Below the pieces are notes generated by a model. The model had not been told where the DNA came from. It was given only the letters and a program-made list of their open reading frames with translations, and did no database searches. Position numbers and translations under genes: made by a program. Below, piece by piece: positions 9,945-19,165 of a stretch of 54,391 bases of DNA; position 1 is the stretch's first letter, and the number at the start of each line of letters is the position of its first letter. This DNA is from Streptosporangiaceae bacterium (GTDB taxonomy: Bacteria; Actinomycetota; Actinomycetes; Streptosporangiales; Streptosporangiaceae): assembly GCA_025934375.1 (NCBI GenBank), contig JAICYD010000035.1:1-54391 (forward strand), in the 5' to 3' direction.

Positions 9945-10388
9945 ATGCTGAAGCTTCATGACCTGAAGCCGGCGCCGGGGGCGCACAAGGCCAAGACGCG
10001 AGTCGGCCGCGGCGAGGCGTCGAAGGGCAAGACCGCCGGCCGCGGTACGAAGGGCACGAAGGCGCGCTACCAGGTCCCCCTCGGCTTCGAGGGTGGCCAG
10101 ATGCCGCTGCACCGGCGCGTGCCGAAGCTCAAGGGCTTTTCCAACGCGCTGTTCACCACCACCTACCAGGTGGTGAACGTCGGCCGGCTGGCCGAGCTCT
10201 ACCCGGAGGGCGGCGACGTCACCCCGGAGAGCCTGGCCGCGAGCGGCGCCGTGCGCCGCGGGGAACTGGTCAAGGTCCTCGGCTCCGGTGACCTGAGCGT
10301 GGCGCTGCGCGTGAGCGCGCACGCCATGTCGGCGTCGGCGAAGTCGAAGATTGAGGCCGCGGGCGGAACCGTCACGCTGCTCGGTTAG
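9945..10388 (+). CDS. rplO: 50S ribosomal protein L15 (uL15)
   Basis: A 147-residue late-assembly protein. It starts [20 protein letters not shown], has the glycine-rich basic region [20 protein letters not shown], and [18 protein letters not shown] in the conserved middle. It ends the spc cluster proper; a hairpin and 111 bases separate it from secY. Confidence 0.97.
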   Translation: MLKLHDLKPAPGAHKAKTRVGRGEASKGKTAGRGTKGTKARYQVPLGFEGGQMPLHRRVPKLKGFSNALFTTTYQVVNVGRLAELYPEGGDVTPESLAASGAVRRGELVKVLGSGDLSVALRVSAHAMSASAKSKIEAAGGTVTLLG

Positions 10389-10396
10389 GCTTGCGT

Positions 10397-10420
10397 GCGC
10401 CCCTCACTCGTGAGGGGCGC
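10397..10420 (+). terminator. Perfect hairpin between rplO and secY
   Basis: GCGCCCCTCA (10397-10406) pairs perfectly with TGAGGGGCGC (10411-10420) over a CTCG loop. No U-tract follows. It is either a partial terminator or an RNA stability element that lets secY-adk-map be expressed differently from the ribosomal genes. Confidence 0.65.
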
Positions 10421-10499
10421 GCTAGCCCACCCGAGTGCCTGCGGGTAAGATACGGAAGCCGCTTTAAACGCAGGTAATACCGATGAAAAGGGATCACGC

Positions 10500-11837
10500 A
10501 TGCTGACCGCGTTCATCCGGGCGTTCCGGACGCCTGACCTGCGCAAGAAGCTGCTCTTTACGCTGGGCATCGTCGCGCTATTCCGGTTCGGCTCCTCCTT
10601 GCCGACGCCGGGCATCAGTGAGAAGAACGTTTCGCTCTGCGCGGGCCTGGCGTCCAAGAGCCAGCTGGCGAGCGTCTATCAGATCGTCGACCTGCTCAGC
10701 GGTAACGCGCTGAAGTACATGTCGGTGTTCGCGCTGGGCATCATGCCCTACATCACCGCCAGCATTATCTTGCAGCTGCTGACGGTCGTGATTCCCCGCC
10801 TGGAGACCCTGAAGCAGGAAGGCCAGGCCGGCCAGGCCAAGATCACCCAGTACACCCGGTATCTCACCATCGGGCTGGCGGTCCTGCAGTCCACCGGGTA
10901 CATCGAGCTGGCCCGCAGCGGGCAGCTTTTCCAGTCGTCGCAGTGCACCTCGACGCTGAACCCGCTGATCCCCAACGCGTCGGTCTTCCGGATCGCGACC
11001 ATGGTCATCACGATGGTCGCCGGCACCGCGGTCATCATGTGGATGGGCGAGCTGATCACCGACCGTGGCGTCGGCAACGGCATGTCCGTCATGATCTTCA
11101 CCCAGGTCATCGCGGTCATCCCCGGCGAGCTGCTGACGATCTGGCAGACCAAGGGCACCTTCACCGAGCTGCTGGCCCTCGTCGTGGTCGCCTGCATCGT
11201 CGGCTTCGTGGTCTTCATGGAACAGGCGCAACGCCGCATACCGGTGCAATACGCCAAGCGAATGGTCGGGCGGCGCATGTACGGCGGCACGTCCACCTAC
11301 ATCCCGATGAAGGTCAACCAGGCGGGCGTCATCCCGGTCATCTTCGCCTCCAGCCTGCTGTACATCCCGCAGCTGGCGGTCTCGCTGTTCGGCAACACCA
11401 GCCACCCGCAGCCCTGGGTGTCGTGGGTGCAGTCCCACCTGCAGACGACCGCCTCCCTGTCGTCGTCGTGGCTCTACATCCTGCTGTTCTTCCTGTTGAC
11501 GATCGCGTTCACCTACTTCTACGTCTCGATCACGTTCAACCCGACCGAGGTCGCCGACAACATGAAGAAGTACGGCGGCTTCATCCCCGGCATCCGGCCG
11601 GGGCGCCCGACCGCGGAGTACCTGAGCTTCGTGCTCAGCCGGCTCACTGCGCCCGGTTCGCTGTACCTCGGCGTGGTCGCCATGTTCCCGCTGGTCGCGC
11701 TCGGCGTGATCGGCGTCGGGCAGCAGTTCCCGTTCAGCGGTGTCAGCCTGCTCATCATGGTCGGCGTTGGCCTTGACACGGTCAAGCAGATCGAGAGCCA
11801 ACTCCAGCAGCGTAATTACGAAGGTTTCCTGCGGTAG
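10500..11837 (+). CDS. secY: Protein translocase channel subunit SecY
   Basis: A 445-residue membrane protein, the channel of the Sec translocon with SecE and SecG. It starts with [20 protein letters not shown], followed by the first membrane span, and has about ten hydrophobic segments. Family motifs include [47 protein letters not shown], and [12 protein letters not shown] near the C-terminus. ATG with GAAAAGGGATCACGC upstream. The TAG stop shares one base with the adk GTG. Confidence 0.97.
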   Translation: MLTAFIRAFRTPDLRKKLLFTLGIVALFRFGSSLPTPGISEKNVSLCAGLASKSQLASVYQIVDLLSGNALKYMSVFALGIMPYITASIILQLLTVVIPRLETLKQEGQAGQAKITQYTRYLTIGLAVLQSTGYIELARSGQLFQSSQCTSTLNPLIPNASVFRIATMVITMVAGTAVIMWMGELITDRGVGNGMSVMIFTQVIAVIPGELLTIWQTKGTFTELLALVVVACIVGFVVFMEQAQRRIPVQYAKRMVGRRMYGGTSTYIPMKVNQAGVIPVIFASSLLYIPQLAVSLFGNTSHPQPWVSWVQSHLQTTASLSSSWLYILLFFLLTIAFTYFYVSITFNPTEVADNMKKYGGFIPGIRPGRPTAEYLSFVLSRLTAPGSLYLGVVAMFPLVALGVIGVGQQFPFSGVSLLIMVGVGLDTVKQIESQLQQRNYEGFLR

Positions 11838-12490
11838 TGCGCCTCGTTCTGGTGGGCCCCCCGGGAGCGGGAAAGGGGACCCAGGCCCACTTCATCGCAT
11901 CGCACCTGTCGATTCCGCGCATCTCCACCGGCGACATCTTTCGCTATAACGTTACGAACCATACCGAGCTTGGCGCCCAGGCCAAGGAGTTCATGGACCG
12001 CGGTGATCTCGTCCCCGACGAGGTAACCGTCGCCATGGTTCGCGACCGGCTGGGGGAGGATGACGCGAAAGAAGGCTTCCTGCTCGACGGCTTCCCGCGG
12101 AACGTGCCGCAGGCGGAGACGCTCAAGAAGATGCTCGCCGAGACGGACATCAAGCTGACCGTCGTCCTGGAGCTGGAAGTCGACGAGGACGAGGTGGTCC
12201 GCCGCCTGTCGGGCCGCCGGACCTGTCGCCGCTGCGAGCGCGTGTGGCACGTGCTGTACGACCCGCCGTCCCGCGAGGGCATCTGCGACGACTGCGGTGG
12301 CGACCTCTTCCAGCGCGACGACGACATGGAAGAGGTCATCCGGCACCGGATTGAGGTGTACAAGAGCCAGACCGAGCCCCTGGTGGCGTTCTACGCCGAA
12401 GAGGGCATCCTCGCCGTGATCGACGCGGCGGGGCCGGTGGAGGAGATCACCAGCCGCGCGCTGGGAGCCCTGGAACCCTACACCCGCTGA
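11837..12490 (+). CDS. adk: Adenylate kinase
   Basis: A 217-residue enzyme that interconverts ATP + AMP and 2 ADP in the cytosol. The P-loop [15 protein letters not shown] is at the N-terminus, [12 protein letters not shown] at about residue 85, and the LID region carries two Cys pairs (RTCRRC and ICDDC), so it is the long, zinc-binding type. GTG start overlapping the secY stop by one base. It is followed by map, the usual secY-adk-map order. Confidence 0.97.
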   Translation: MRLVLVGPPGAGKGTQAHFIASHLSIPRISTGDIFRYNVTNHTELGAQAKEFMDRGDLVPDEVTVAMVRDRLGEDDAKEGFLLDGFPRNVPQAETLKKMLAETDIKLTVVLELEVDEDEVVRRLSGRRTCRRCERVWHVLYDPPSREGICDDCGGDLFQRDDDMEEVIRHRIEVYKSQTEPLVAFYAEEGILAVIDAAGPVEEITSRALGALEPYTR

Positions 12491-12556
12491 GAGAGTCCTG
12501 TCCGCACGGAGTGCTGTCTCGCGCGGAGTAGCGTTGTAACCGGAGGTGTGAAGCGC

Positions 12557-13384
12557 ATGCGGTTGCGGCGTGGGGCGGGGATCGAGATAAAGACCCCAGA
12601 GGAATTCGCGCGGATGCGCGAGGCTGGCCTGGTGGTCTGCCGCACGCTGAAGGCGCTCGCCGACGCGGTGCGGCCCGGCATCACGACCGCTGAACTGGAC
12701 GCGATCGCGGCGCGCGAGATCGAGGGCGCCGGGGCGGTTCCGTCTTTCCTTGGCTATTTCGGCTATCCCGCCACGATCTGCACGTCGGTCAACGAGCAGA
12801 TCGTGCACGGGATCCCCGATCCGGAGCAGCGCCTTCGCTCCGGCGACATCATCTCCATCGACTGCGGCGCGGTGCTGGACGGCTGGCACGGCGATGCCGC
12901 GCTCAGCGTCGGCATCGGCGAGGTCTCCGCGGAGGACCAGGCGCTCCTGGACGCCTGCGCGGCCGCCCTGTGGCACGGCATCGCCCAGGCCCGGCCGGGC
13001 AACCACCTCGGCGACATCTCGCACGCGGTGGAAAGGTCCGTGATCGCCAGCGGCGGCCGCTACGGCATCGTGCGCGAGTACACCGGCCACGGCATCGGCT
13101 CCGCGATGCACATGGAGCCAACGGTCCCCAATTTCGGCGCGCCCGGCCGCGGCCCCCGGCTGAGGGCGGGCATGGCGCTGGCCATCGAGCCGATGATCAC
13201 CCTTGGCGGCGAGCAGACGGTCGAGTTGGCCGACGGCTGGACGGTCGTGACCGCCGACGCCTCGCGCGCCGCTCACTTCGAGCACACCGTGGCCATCACC
13301 CCTGACGGCCCGTGGGTCCTCACCGCCGAAGACGGTGCCGTCCTCCCCCTCAGCGACCCTGGAAGCGATTCCGATGCCGAGTAA
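12557..13384 (+). CDS. map: Methionine aminopeptidase, type I
   Basis: A 275-residue metallo-enzyme that removes the initiator Met from nascent proteins. Metal ligands are seen in DIISIDCGAVLDGWHGDAAL (two Asp), EYTGHGIG (His), MALAIEPMITLG (Glu) and the last Glu in HFEHTVAIT. The binding site GGAGG at 12542-12546 is ten bases from ATG 12557 but only one from the in-frame GTG 12548, so ATG is chosen. The C-terminus overlaps the next gene by 11 bases. Confidence 0.95.
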   Translation: MRLRRGAGIEIKTPEEFARMREAGLVVCRTLKALADAVRPGITTAELDAIAAREIEGAGAVPSFLGYFGYPATICTSVNEQIVHGIPDPEQRLRSGDIISIDCGAVLDGWHGDAALSVGIGEVSAEDQALLDACAAALWHGIAQARPGNHLGDISHAVERSVIASGGRYGIVREYTGHGIGSAMHMEPTVPNFGAPGRGPRLRAGMALAIEPMITLGGEQTVELADGWTVVTADASRAAHFEHTVAITPDGPWVLTAEDGAVLPLSDPGSDSDAE

Positions 13385-13826
13385 CCCGAGCATGCGCGCC
13401 GCCGACGCCGACCGGGAGCGCACGGCGACCCTGCTGCGCGAGCACCACGCCGAAGGCCGCCTCACTGGCGAGGAGTTCCACGAGCGCCTGGACGCGGCCT
13501 ACGCCGCCAAGACCCTCGGCGACCTGGACGCCCTGCTGGTGGACCTCCCGGCGATCGACCTGTACCGCCTCCCGTCGGCCGGGCTGCGCCCTGCCCCGCG
13601 CGGCACAGGCTCCTGGCAAGCCGGCCGCCCGTCGAATGTCGCCCGTTACCAGGGCGGCCCGGTCACCCCGCGCCAGATCGGCCAGTGGGCCATCTGGGCC
13701 GGCGGTAGCGCCGCCCTCTTCCTCGCCTGGCTGATCGTCGGCGCGGTAGCCGGCGGCGCCGCCTGGCTCCCCTGGTTCCTGCTCATCGTCATCCCGTGGG
13801 CGATCGCCGTCGGCCGCCGCCGCTAG
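13374..13826 (+). CDS. DUF1707 domain membrane protein
   Basis: A 150-residue protein. The N-terminus has the DUF1707 pattern MRAADADRERTATLLREHHA, then EGRLTGEEFHERLDAAYAAK and a DLPAIDLY-type end. A basic linker follows, then two hydrophobic segments from about residue 106 to 145 (AGGSAALFLAWLIVGAVAGG and a second), ending VGRRR. The domain is common in actinobacterial membrane proteins; its function is unknown. ATG 13374 overlaps map by 11 bases; ATG 13392 lies closer to the domain and is the alternative. Probably cotranscribed with map. Confidence 0.85.
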   Translation: MPSNPSMRAADADRERTATLLREHHAEGRLTGEEFHERLDAAYAAKTLGDLDALLVDLPAIDLYRLPSAGLRPAPRGTGSWQAGRPSNVARYQGGPVTPRQIGQWAIWAGGSAALFLAWLIVGAVAGGAAWLPWFLLIVIPWAIAVGRRR

Positions 13827-14334
13827 CCGGCCCCGTCCGGCGGTTATCCACAGGCTGTCAACATTTCCTCCACAGCTCCGACCGGGTGATCACGGCATGG
13901 CTGCCCGCGCGGAGTCCCGCTTGGGCTAGGCGCTGAGGACCCTAGCGTCTTACGCGTTGGTTCCTCCGTAGCTGGACCCGGCATCCATGCCCGGGTTACA
14001 GGCCGACAGCGATCGGGCCCCGGATCCCGTTACACGGGGCGGGCGAGTAGTTGTGATCCAGGTCACGTAGCTTGACCAGGTCGGGTATGCTGAGTGCCGG
14101 ACGGTGAGCCACCTCAGGGGTCCGCCTCGGGAGACCGGTCGGGAGCCACTCCGGAATAAGGCACCCCTTCAGGGTGTTATGCTCGCCGGTTCGCGCTAGG
14201 GTCCGTGGTCGAGTAGACTCTGCTGCGGTCTATCGCTGGCCCCTGGTGTGGTGTGATACCAGCCACTGCGAACCAAACCAACTACTCGCCAAGTCGGCGC
14301 GAGCCGGCTAACGCAGGATTGAAGCGCGGAGGAT
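13827..14334. other. 508-base gap upstream of infA
   Basis: No convincing gene. It holds a perfect TTATCCACA DnaA-type box (13844-13852) with a 7/9 match 22 bases on (13866-13874), several GC hairpins (for example CCGGGCAT-like arms around 13978-13998), and two TATGCT hexamers. The one at 14178-14183 has an upstream TG (extended -10) and could be the infA promoter, with about 145 bases of leader; no good -35 was found for either. Confidence 0.5.
13844..13874 (+). promoter_or_regulatory. Pair of DnaA-box-like 9-mers
   Basis: TTATCCACA at 13844-13852 is the perfect E. coli-type consensus. TCCTCCACA at 13866-13874 matches 7 of 9 in the same orientation. They follow the DUF1707 gene and precede infA. 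This is not an origin region, so binding by DnaA as a regulator or titration site is the only plausible role. Confidence 0.4.
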
Positions 14335-14556
14335 ATGCCCAAGAAAGACGGCGCCATCGAGATCGAGGGCACTGTGGTGGAGACCTTGCCAAATGCCTTC
14401 TTCCGAGTGGAGCTGGACAACGGGCATAAGGTACTCGCTCACATCAGCGGGAAGATGCGGATGCACTACATACGGATCCTCCCGGACGACCGTGTGGTTG
14501 TCGAGCTCAGCCCCTACGACCTGAGCCGCGGTCGCATCGTCTACCGGTACAAGTAA
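14335..14556 (+). CDS. infA: Translation initiation factor IF-1
   Basis: A 73-residue single OB-fold protein that blocks the A site during initiation. The full family sequence is present: [40 protein letters not shown], and [23 protein letters not shown] with GCGGAGG six bases upstream. rpmJ follows after 15 bases, then rpsM after a repeat-containing gap. Confidence 0.98.
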   Translation: MPKKDGAIEIEGTVVETLPNAFFRVELDNGHKVLAHISGKMRMHYIRILPDDRVVVELSPYDLSRGRIVYRYK

Positions 14557-14571
14557 CGAAGAGAGCTAGCC

Positions 14572-14685
14572 GTGAAGGTCAAGCCGAGCGTCAAGAAGAT
14601 CTGCAGCAAGTGCAGGGTCATCCGGCGCCACGGCCGCGTCATGGTCATCTGCTCCGATCCCCGGCACAAGCAGCGCCAGGGCTGA
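14572..14685 (+). CDS. rpmJ: 50S ribosomal protein L36 (bL36), zinc type
   Basis: A 37-residue protein: [20 protein letters not shown], then [16 protein letters not shown]. Three Cys and one His (ICSKC, VIC, PRH) form the zinc site. GTG start 15 bases after the infA stop, with GAAGAGAG upstream. The infA-rpmJ-rpsM order is normal in actinobacteria. Confidence 0.96.
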   Translation: MKVKPSVKKICSKCRVIRRHGRVMVICSDPRHKQRQG

Positions 14686-14733
14686 CGGACTTCAGCAGAG
14701 CCGCGCGGTACCCGGGCACCACGATCAACTACA

Positions 14734-14811
14734 CAGTGCTCGCCTAACTACAGTGCTCGCCTAACTACAAAGCGCGCATAACTACAAAGCGCGCATAACT
14801 ACAAAGCGCGC
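14734..14811 (+). repeat. 17-bp tandem repeats between rpmJ and rpsM
   Basis: Four complete 17-base units and a partial fifth: CAGTGCTCGCCTAACTA twice (14734-14750, 14751-14767), then CAAAGCGCGCATAACTA twice (14768-14784, 14785-14801), then CAAAGCGCGC (14802-14811). The two versions share the CTAACTA/ATAACTA end. The array is in the transcribed spacer of the infA-alpha cluster. Confidence 0.9.
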
Positions 14812-14815
14812 CGCG

Positions 14816-14842
14816 ACGCAGCCGTTAACACCACGGTTGCGT
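14816..14842 (+). other. RNA hairpin upstream of rpsM
   Basis: ACGCAGCCGT (14816-14825) pairs with ACGGTTGCGT (14833-14842) with one G-U pair, around a TAACACC loop. It sits directly after the 17-bp tandem repeats and 90 bases before rpsM. In other bacteria S4 controls the alpha operon through structure in this leader; such a role here is only suggested by position. Confidence 0.5.
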
Positions 14843-14931
14843 ACCCCCGGTTGGAGGCCGGGGCCCGGTCCTGGGCAGGGACAGGGGAGCGGCGCGCAAG
14901 ACCTCCACCACATGAAGGAGAAACTGCCCGC

Positions 14932-15312
14932 ATGGCACGTATTTCCGGCGTTGACTTGCCGCGCGAGAAGCGGCTTGAGATCGCGCTGACGTACATCTAC
15001 GGCATGGGCCGCACCCGCGCCCTGGAGACCGTCGCTGGCACCGGCGTCAACGCGGACACCCGCGTGCACGCCCTCAGCGAGGAGGACCTGGTAAAGCTGC
15101 GCGAGTGGATCGACTCGCACTACCAGGTCGAAGGTGACCTTCGCCGTGAGGTCGCGGCCGACATCCGCCGCAAGATCGAGATCGGGTGCTACCAGGGCAT
15201 CCGGCACCGTAGGGGGCTGCCGGTGCACGGCCAGCGCACCCAGACGAACGCTCGTACCCGCAAGGGCAAGAAGAAGACCGTCGCCGGCAAGAAGAAGGCC
15301 GGGAAGAAGTAG
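14932..15312 (+). CDS. rpsM: 30S ribosomal protein S13 (uS13)
   Basis: A 126-residue 30S head protein contacting the 50S subunit and P-site tRNA. Motifs: [31 protein letters not shown], and the basic [20 protein letters not shown], ending in a Lys-rich tail. ATG 14932 has GAAGGAG upstream. The longer frame from 14851 is noncoding leader. First gene of the alpha cluster. Confidence 0.97.
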   Translation: MARISGVDLPREKRLEIALTYIYGMGRTRALETVAGTGVNADTRVHALSEEDLVKLREWIDSHYQVEGDLRREVAADIRRKIEIGCYQGIRHRRGLPVHGQRTQTNARTRKGKKKTVAGKKKAGKK

Positions 15313-15369
15313 TCCGGGTGCGGGCGAAAGCCTGCCGGATCAGACCACCTCGCAGGAGTCAGAAAGCAC

Positions 15370-15780
15370 ATGCCGCCTCGCAAGAGCAGCCAGCAGGGCG
15401 CAGCCAAGAAGCTGCGCCGCAAGGAGCGGAAGAACGTCGCCCACGGGCACGCCCACATCCGGTCCACGTTCAACAACACCATCGTCTCCATCACGGACCC
15501 GACCGGGAACGTGATCTCGTGGGCGTCCTCCGGGCAGGTGGGGTTCAAGGGCTCGCGTAAGTCCACCCCGTACGCCGCCCAGCAGGCCGCCGAGGCCGCC
15601 GCCCGCCGCGCCATGGAGCACGGCATGCGCAAGGTCGACGTCTTCGTCAAGGGCCCGGGCTCGGGCCGGGAGACCGCGATCCGGTCGCTGCAGGCGACCG
15701 GCCTCGAGGTGGGCTCCATCCAGGACGTGACCCCAGTTCCGCACAACGGCTGCCGCCCGCCGAAGCGGCGTCGGGTCTGA
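15370..15780 (+). CDS. rpsK: 30S ribosomal protein S11 (uS11)
   Basis: A 136-residue platform protein at the mRNA exit. Motifs: [60 protein letters not shown] and the end [17 protein letters not shown] with GCAGGAG upstream, 57 bases after rpsM. rpsD follows after 20 bases. Confidence 0.98.
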   Translation: MPPRKSSQQGAAKKLRRKERKNVAHGHAHIRSTFNNTIVSITDPTGNVISWASSGQVGFKGSRKSTPYAAQQAAEAAARRAMEHGMRKVDVFVKGPGSGRETAIRSLQATGLEVGSIQDVTPVPHNGCRPPKRRRV

Positions 15781-15800
15781 GACGACGCAGGAGATAAACG

Positions 15801-16430
15801 ATGGCTCGTTACACAGGGGCGGACTGCAAGCTGTGCCGCCGCGAGAAGGTCAAGCTGTTCCTCAAGGGCTCCAAGTGCGACTCGCCGAAGTGCCCGATCG
15901 AGATCCGCCCGTACCCGCCGGGTGAGCACGGCCGCAACCGGCAGAAGGACAGCGAGTACCTGATCCAGATCCGGGAGAAGCAGAAGGCCCGCCGCATCTA
16001 CGGCGTGCTGGAGAGGCAGTTCGAGGGCTACTACGAGGAAGCCGCCCGCCGCACCGGCCGGACCGGCGAGACGCTGCTGCAGATCCTGGAGAGCCGCCTC
16101 GACAACGTGGTCTACCGCGCTGGCTTCGCAAAGAGCCGCGACATGGCCCGCCAGCTGGTCCGCCACGGCCACTTCGTGGTCAACGGCCGGCGCGTGGACA
16201 TCCCGTCCTACCGGGTGACCGAGAGCGACGTCATCGAGGTCGCCGGGAAGTCGCTGGAGCTCACCCCGATGATCATCGCGCGCGCCGAGGCCGGCGAGCG
16301 CACTGTCCCGGCGTGGCTTGAGGTCATGTCGTCGGACAAGATGCGCATCCTGGTGCACCAGCTCCCGGGCCGGGCCCAGATCGACACCCAGGTCCAAGAG
16401 CAGCTCATCGTCGAGTACTACTCGAAGTAA
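15801..16430 (+). CDS. rpsD: 30S ribosomal protein S4, zinc type (uS4)
   Basis: A 209-residue assembly-initiator protein. Four N-terminal Cys ([17 protein letters not shown]) form a zinc site, absent in E. coli S4. The S4 RNA-binding domain is at about residues 97-160: [43 protein letters not shown] with GCAGGAGATAAACG upstream. It precedes rpoA by 79 bases containing a hairpin. Confidence 0.97.
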   Translation: MARYTGADCKLCRREKVKLFLKGSKCDSPKCPIEIRPYPPGEHGRNRQKDSEYLIQIREKQKARRIYGVLERQFEGYYEEAARRTGRTGETLLQILESRLDNVVYRAGFAKSRDMARQLVRHGHFVVNGRRVDIPSYRVTESDVIEVAGKSLELTPMIIARAEAGERTVPAWLEVMSSDKMRILVHQLPGRAQIDTQVQEQLIVEYYSK

Positions 16431-16437
16431 AGAAGCA

Positions 16438-16464
16438 GGCGGACGGTAATCCTCACCGCCCGCC
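16438..16464 (+). other. Hairpin between rpsD and rpoA
   Basis: GGCGG-A-CGGT (16438-16447) pairs with ACCG-C-CCGCC (16455-16464), with a single A-C mismatch and an AATCCTC loop. It is located eight bases after the rpsD stop and 45 before rpoA, and could set the ratio of rpoA to ribosomal proteins. Confidence 0.5.
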
Positions 16465-16509
16465 ACCATTCGGCATGTCATATAGCGGGCATGCGGGAAG
16501 GAAGTATCC

Positions 16510-17523
16510 ATGCTCATCGCACAGCGCCCTTCGCTCGGAGAAGAGCAGATCGGTGACTACCGGTCGAAGTTCACCATCGAGCCGCTGGAGCCGGGCTTCG
16601 GCTACACGATCGGCAACTCACTGCGCCGCACCCTGCTGTCCTCGATCCCGGGGGCAGCGGTCACCTCGATCCGCATCGAGGGCGTGCTGCACGAGTTCAC
16701 CACGGTGCCCGGGGTCAAGGAAGACGTCACCGACCTCATCTTGAACCTCAAGCAGCTCGTCGTCTCCTCCGAGCACGACGAGCCGGTCGTCATGTACCTG
16801 CGCAAGCAGGGGCCCGGCGCGGTCACCGCGGCTGACATCGCCCCGCCGGCCGGCGTGGAGGTGCATAACCCGGAGCTGCACATCGCCACGCTGAACGGCA
16901 AGGGCAAGCTGGAGATGGAGCTGACCGTTGAGCGCGGTCGCGGCTACGTCTCCGCCAACCAGAACAAGCAGCCAGGCCAGGAGATCGGCCGTATCCCGAT
17001 CGACTCGATCTACTCGCCGGTCCTGCGCGTCACCTACAAGGTCGAGGCCACCCGCGTCGAGCAGCGGACCGACTTCGACCGGCTCATCCTGGACGTCGAG
17101 ACCAAGCCGTGCATGCGGCCGCGCGACGCCGTGGCGAGCGCGGGCAAGACGCTGACCGAGCTGTTCGGCCTGGCCCGCGAGCTCAACGTGGACGCTGAGG
17201 GCATCGACATCGGCCCGTCGCCGACGGACGCCGCGCTCGCGGCCGACCTGGCGCTGCCGATCGAGGACCTCAACCTCACCGTCCGGTCCTACAACTGCCT
17301 CAAGCGCGAGGGCATCCACACTGTGGGCGAGCTTGTCGCGCGCAGCGAGCAGGACCTGCTGGACATCCGGAACTTCGGCGCCAAGTCGATCGAGGAAGTC
17401 AAGCAGAAGCTGGTCGACATGGGGCTGGCGCTCAAGGACTCCCCGCCCGGGTTTGACCCGAGCAGTGCCGTCGACTACGCCGGCGACGAAGAAGAGAGCT
17501 ACGTCGAGACCGAGCAGTACTAA
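16510..17523 (+). CDS. rpoA: RNA polymerase alpha subunit
   Basis: A 337-residue subunit that nucleates RNA polymerase assembly and binds activators and UP elements. N-terminal domain: [39 protein letters not shown] and [13 protein letters not shown] sequence. C-terminal domain: [20 protein letters not shown] and [16 protein letters not shown], followed by an acidic tail. ATG with GGGAAGGAAG upstream. The stop codon lies in the loop of a hairpin. Confidence 0.98.
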   Translation: MLIAQRPSLGEEQIGDYRSKFTIEPLEPGFGYTIGNSLRRTLLSSIPGAAVTSIRIEGVLHEFTTVPGVKEDVTDLILNLKQLVVSSEHDEPVVMYLRKQGPGAVTAADIAPPAGVEVHNPELHIATLNGKGKLEMELTVERGRGYVSANQNKQPGQEIGRIPIDSIYSPVLRVTYKVEATRVEQRTDFDRLILDVETKPCMRPRDAVASAGKTLTELFGLARELNVDAEGIDIGPSPTDAALAADLALPIEDLNLTVRSYNCLKREGIHTVGELVARSEQDLLDIRNFGAKSIEEVKQKLVDMGLALKDSPPGFDPSSAVDYAGDEEESYVETEQY

Positions 17524-17537
17524 CTAGTACTGCTCGG
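17510..17537 (+). terminator. Perfect 11-bp hairpin enclosing the rpoA stop codon
   Basis: CCGAGCAGTAC (17510-17520) pairs perfectly with GTACTGCTCGG (17527-17537). The six-base loop is TAACTA, whose TAA is the rpoA stop codon. No U-tract follows. The last codons of rpoA form the 5' arm, so a terminating ribosome would cover and melt it. Either an attenuator before rplQ or an RNA-processing site. Confidence 0.75.
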
Positions 17538-17562
17538 GCTCGGCGCCAACGAAAGGGTAAAC

Positions 17563-18174
17563 ATGCCGACGCCAACCAAGGGTGCGCGTCTGGGCGGAAG
17601 CGCGGCTCACCAGAAGCACATGCTGGCGAACCTGGCCACCGCCTTGTTCGAGCACGGGAAGATCACTACTACCGAGGCACGGGCCCGCAGGCTGCGCCCG
17701 TACGCGGAGAAGCTGATCACCTTCGCGAAGCGCGGTGACCTGCACGCCCGTCGCCAGGTACTGACCGTCGTGTCGAACAAGAGCGTCGTGCACACCCTCT
17801 TTACCGAGATCGGGCCGAGCTTCGCCGAGCGCGACGGCGGCTACACCCGGATCACCAAGATCGGCCAGCGCAAGGGCGACGCCGCCCGGATGGCCGTCAT
17901 TGAGCTGGTGACCGAGGAGGCCACCGCGGCCAAGCCGCGCCGTCGTACCCGTCGGCCGGCCGAGGCTGGCGCCGCGGCCGCCGCCACGGCGACCGAGGCC
18001 GAGGTGACCGGGGCCGAGGTGACCGACGTCGAGGTTGCCGACGCTGACGAGACCCCTAAGGTCGAAGACGGCACTGAGGTTACCGACAGCACTGAGGTTA
18101 CCGACAGCACTGAGGGCGACGAGGCAGACGACGCCGACGCGGACGACGCGGCGGCGGACGACGCCAAGGCGTAG
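17563..18174 (+). CDS. rplQ: 50S ribosomal protein L17 (bL17) with long acidic tail
   Basis: A 203-residue protein. The core (about 120 residues) shows [40 protein letters not shown] and [20 protein letters not shown]. After a basic RRRTRRP segment, some 75 residues are Ala/Asp/Glu/Thr/Val-rich with repeated [15 protein letters not shown], encoded by two exact 18-base repeats near 18070-18112. Tail length varies among actinobacteria and this is on the long side. It ends the alpha cluster and is followed by a terminator. Confidence 0.95.
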   Translation: MPTPTKGARLGGSAAHQKHMLANLATALFEHGKITTTEARARRLRPYAEKLITFAKRGDLHARRQVLTVVSNKSVVHTLFTEIGPSFAERDGGYTRITKIGQRKGDAARMAVIELVTEEATAAKPRRRTRRPAEAGAAAAATATEAEVTGAEVTDVEVADADETPKVEDGTEVTDSTEVTDSTEGDEADDADADDAAADDAKA

Positions 18175-18194
18175 TCAGCCAGCACTTTCGCACG

Positions 18195-18252
18195 CGTGCC
18201 GACCACGCGACCGGCTCCCCAGGAGAAGGTCCGCTGGTCGGCACGTTTGCTT
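18195..18252 (+). terminator. Terminator of the alpha operon after rplQ
   Basis: CGTGCCGACCA (18195-18205) pairs perfectly with TGGTCGGCACG (18235-18245); the intervening 29 bases can extend the stem (GCGACC with GGTCCGC). The T-rich TTTGCTTT follows, making this the clearest intrinsic terminator in the window. It begins 21 bases after the rplQ stop. Confidence 0.85.
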
Positions 18253-18292
18253 TACCGGCGCCCTGCCCCAGTTCTGAGCACTGGAGGGTCAC

Positions 18293-19165
18293 TTGGCAAC
18301 AGCATCCGCAACGACTCCGGCGGTCCCCGTTCATTCGCCCGCCGGCGCTTGCGTTCGGCTGAAGATCGACCTCGCCTACGATGGCGCCGAATTCTCCGGA
18401 TGGGCCGCGCAACCGGGTCGCCGGACCGTTGAAGGGGTGCTCGCCGAGGGCCTGGGCCGCGTGCTGCGGACGCCGGAGCCGCCCCGGCTGACCGTCGCCG
18501 GGCGGACGGACGCCGGCGTGCACGCGCGCGGCCAGGTCGCGCACGCCGACATCCCCCGCGACGCCGCGGAAAGTGCCGGGGACGCGCTCATCTGGCGGTT
18601 GGCCCGGGCGCTGCCGCCTGACCTGCGCGTCCGGGCGGTCTCGGTCGCCGCGCCCGGATTCGACGCGCGATTCTCGGCCCTATGGCGGCGTTACTCCTAC
18701 CGGGTTAGCGACTCGGTCGCGACCGCCGACCCGCTGCGGCGCGGCGACACGCTATGGCACCCGCGCGAACTCGACCTCGCCGCGATGAACGCGGCGGCCG
18801 CCGCGCTGGTCGGCGAGCATGACTTCGCGGCGTTTTGCCGCCGCCGGGAGGGTGCCACCACCGTGCGAGCGCTGCGGCGGCTCGACTGGCAGCGGGACGC
18901 CGACGGGATCGCGGTCGCCTGCGTGGTCGCCGACGCCTTCTGCCACAACATGGTGCGGTCGCTCGTCGGCTCGCTGCTGCCGGTCGGAGAGGGCAGCCGC
19001 CCGCCCGCGTGGCCAGCGTCGGTGCTGGCCACCGCCGTGCGGGACCCCGCGGTCCGCGTGGTCCCCCCGCACGGCCTGTGCCTGGAAGAGGTCCGCTACC
19101 CTCCGCCCGGCGACCTGTCCGCCCGCGCCGCCGAAACCCGCCAGGTCCGCCAGCTAGGAGGCTGA
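18293..19165 (+). CDS. truA: tRNA pseudouridine(38-40) synthase TruA
   Basis: A 290-residue enzyme that isomerises uridines 38-40 in the anticodon arm of many tRNAs. The catalytic Asp is in [17 protein letters not shown]; other family segments are [16 protein letters not shown] near residue 23, [15 protein letters not shown], and [14 protein letters not shown]. The start is TTG at 18293 with TGGAGGG seven bases upstream. The first 20 residues are variable. Its 3' end overlaps the convergent 737-residue gene by 12 bases. truA after rplQ is the usual order. Confidence 0.94.
   Translation: MATASATTPAVPVHSPAGACVRLKIDLAYDGAEFSGWAAQPGRRTVEGVLAEGLGRVLRTPEPPRLTVAGRTDAGVHARGQVAHADIPRDAAESAGDALIWRLARALPPDLRVRAVSVAAPGFDARFSALWRRYSYRVSDSVATADPLRRGDTLWHPRELDLAAMNAAAAALVGEHDFAAFCRRREGATTVRALRRLDWQRDADGIAVACVVADAFCHNMVRSLVGSLLPVGEGSRPPAWPASVLATAVRDPAVRVVPPHGLCLEEVRYPPPGDLSARAAETRQVRQLGG

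Noticed and set aside
14086..14183. TATGCT hexamers as infA promoters
   Set aside because: Neither has an acceptable -35; only the second has an extended -10. Not strong enough to list separately.
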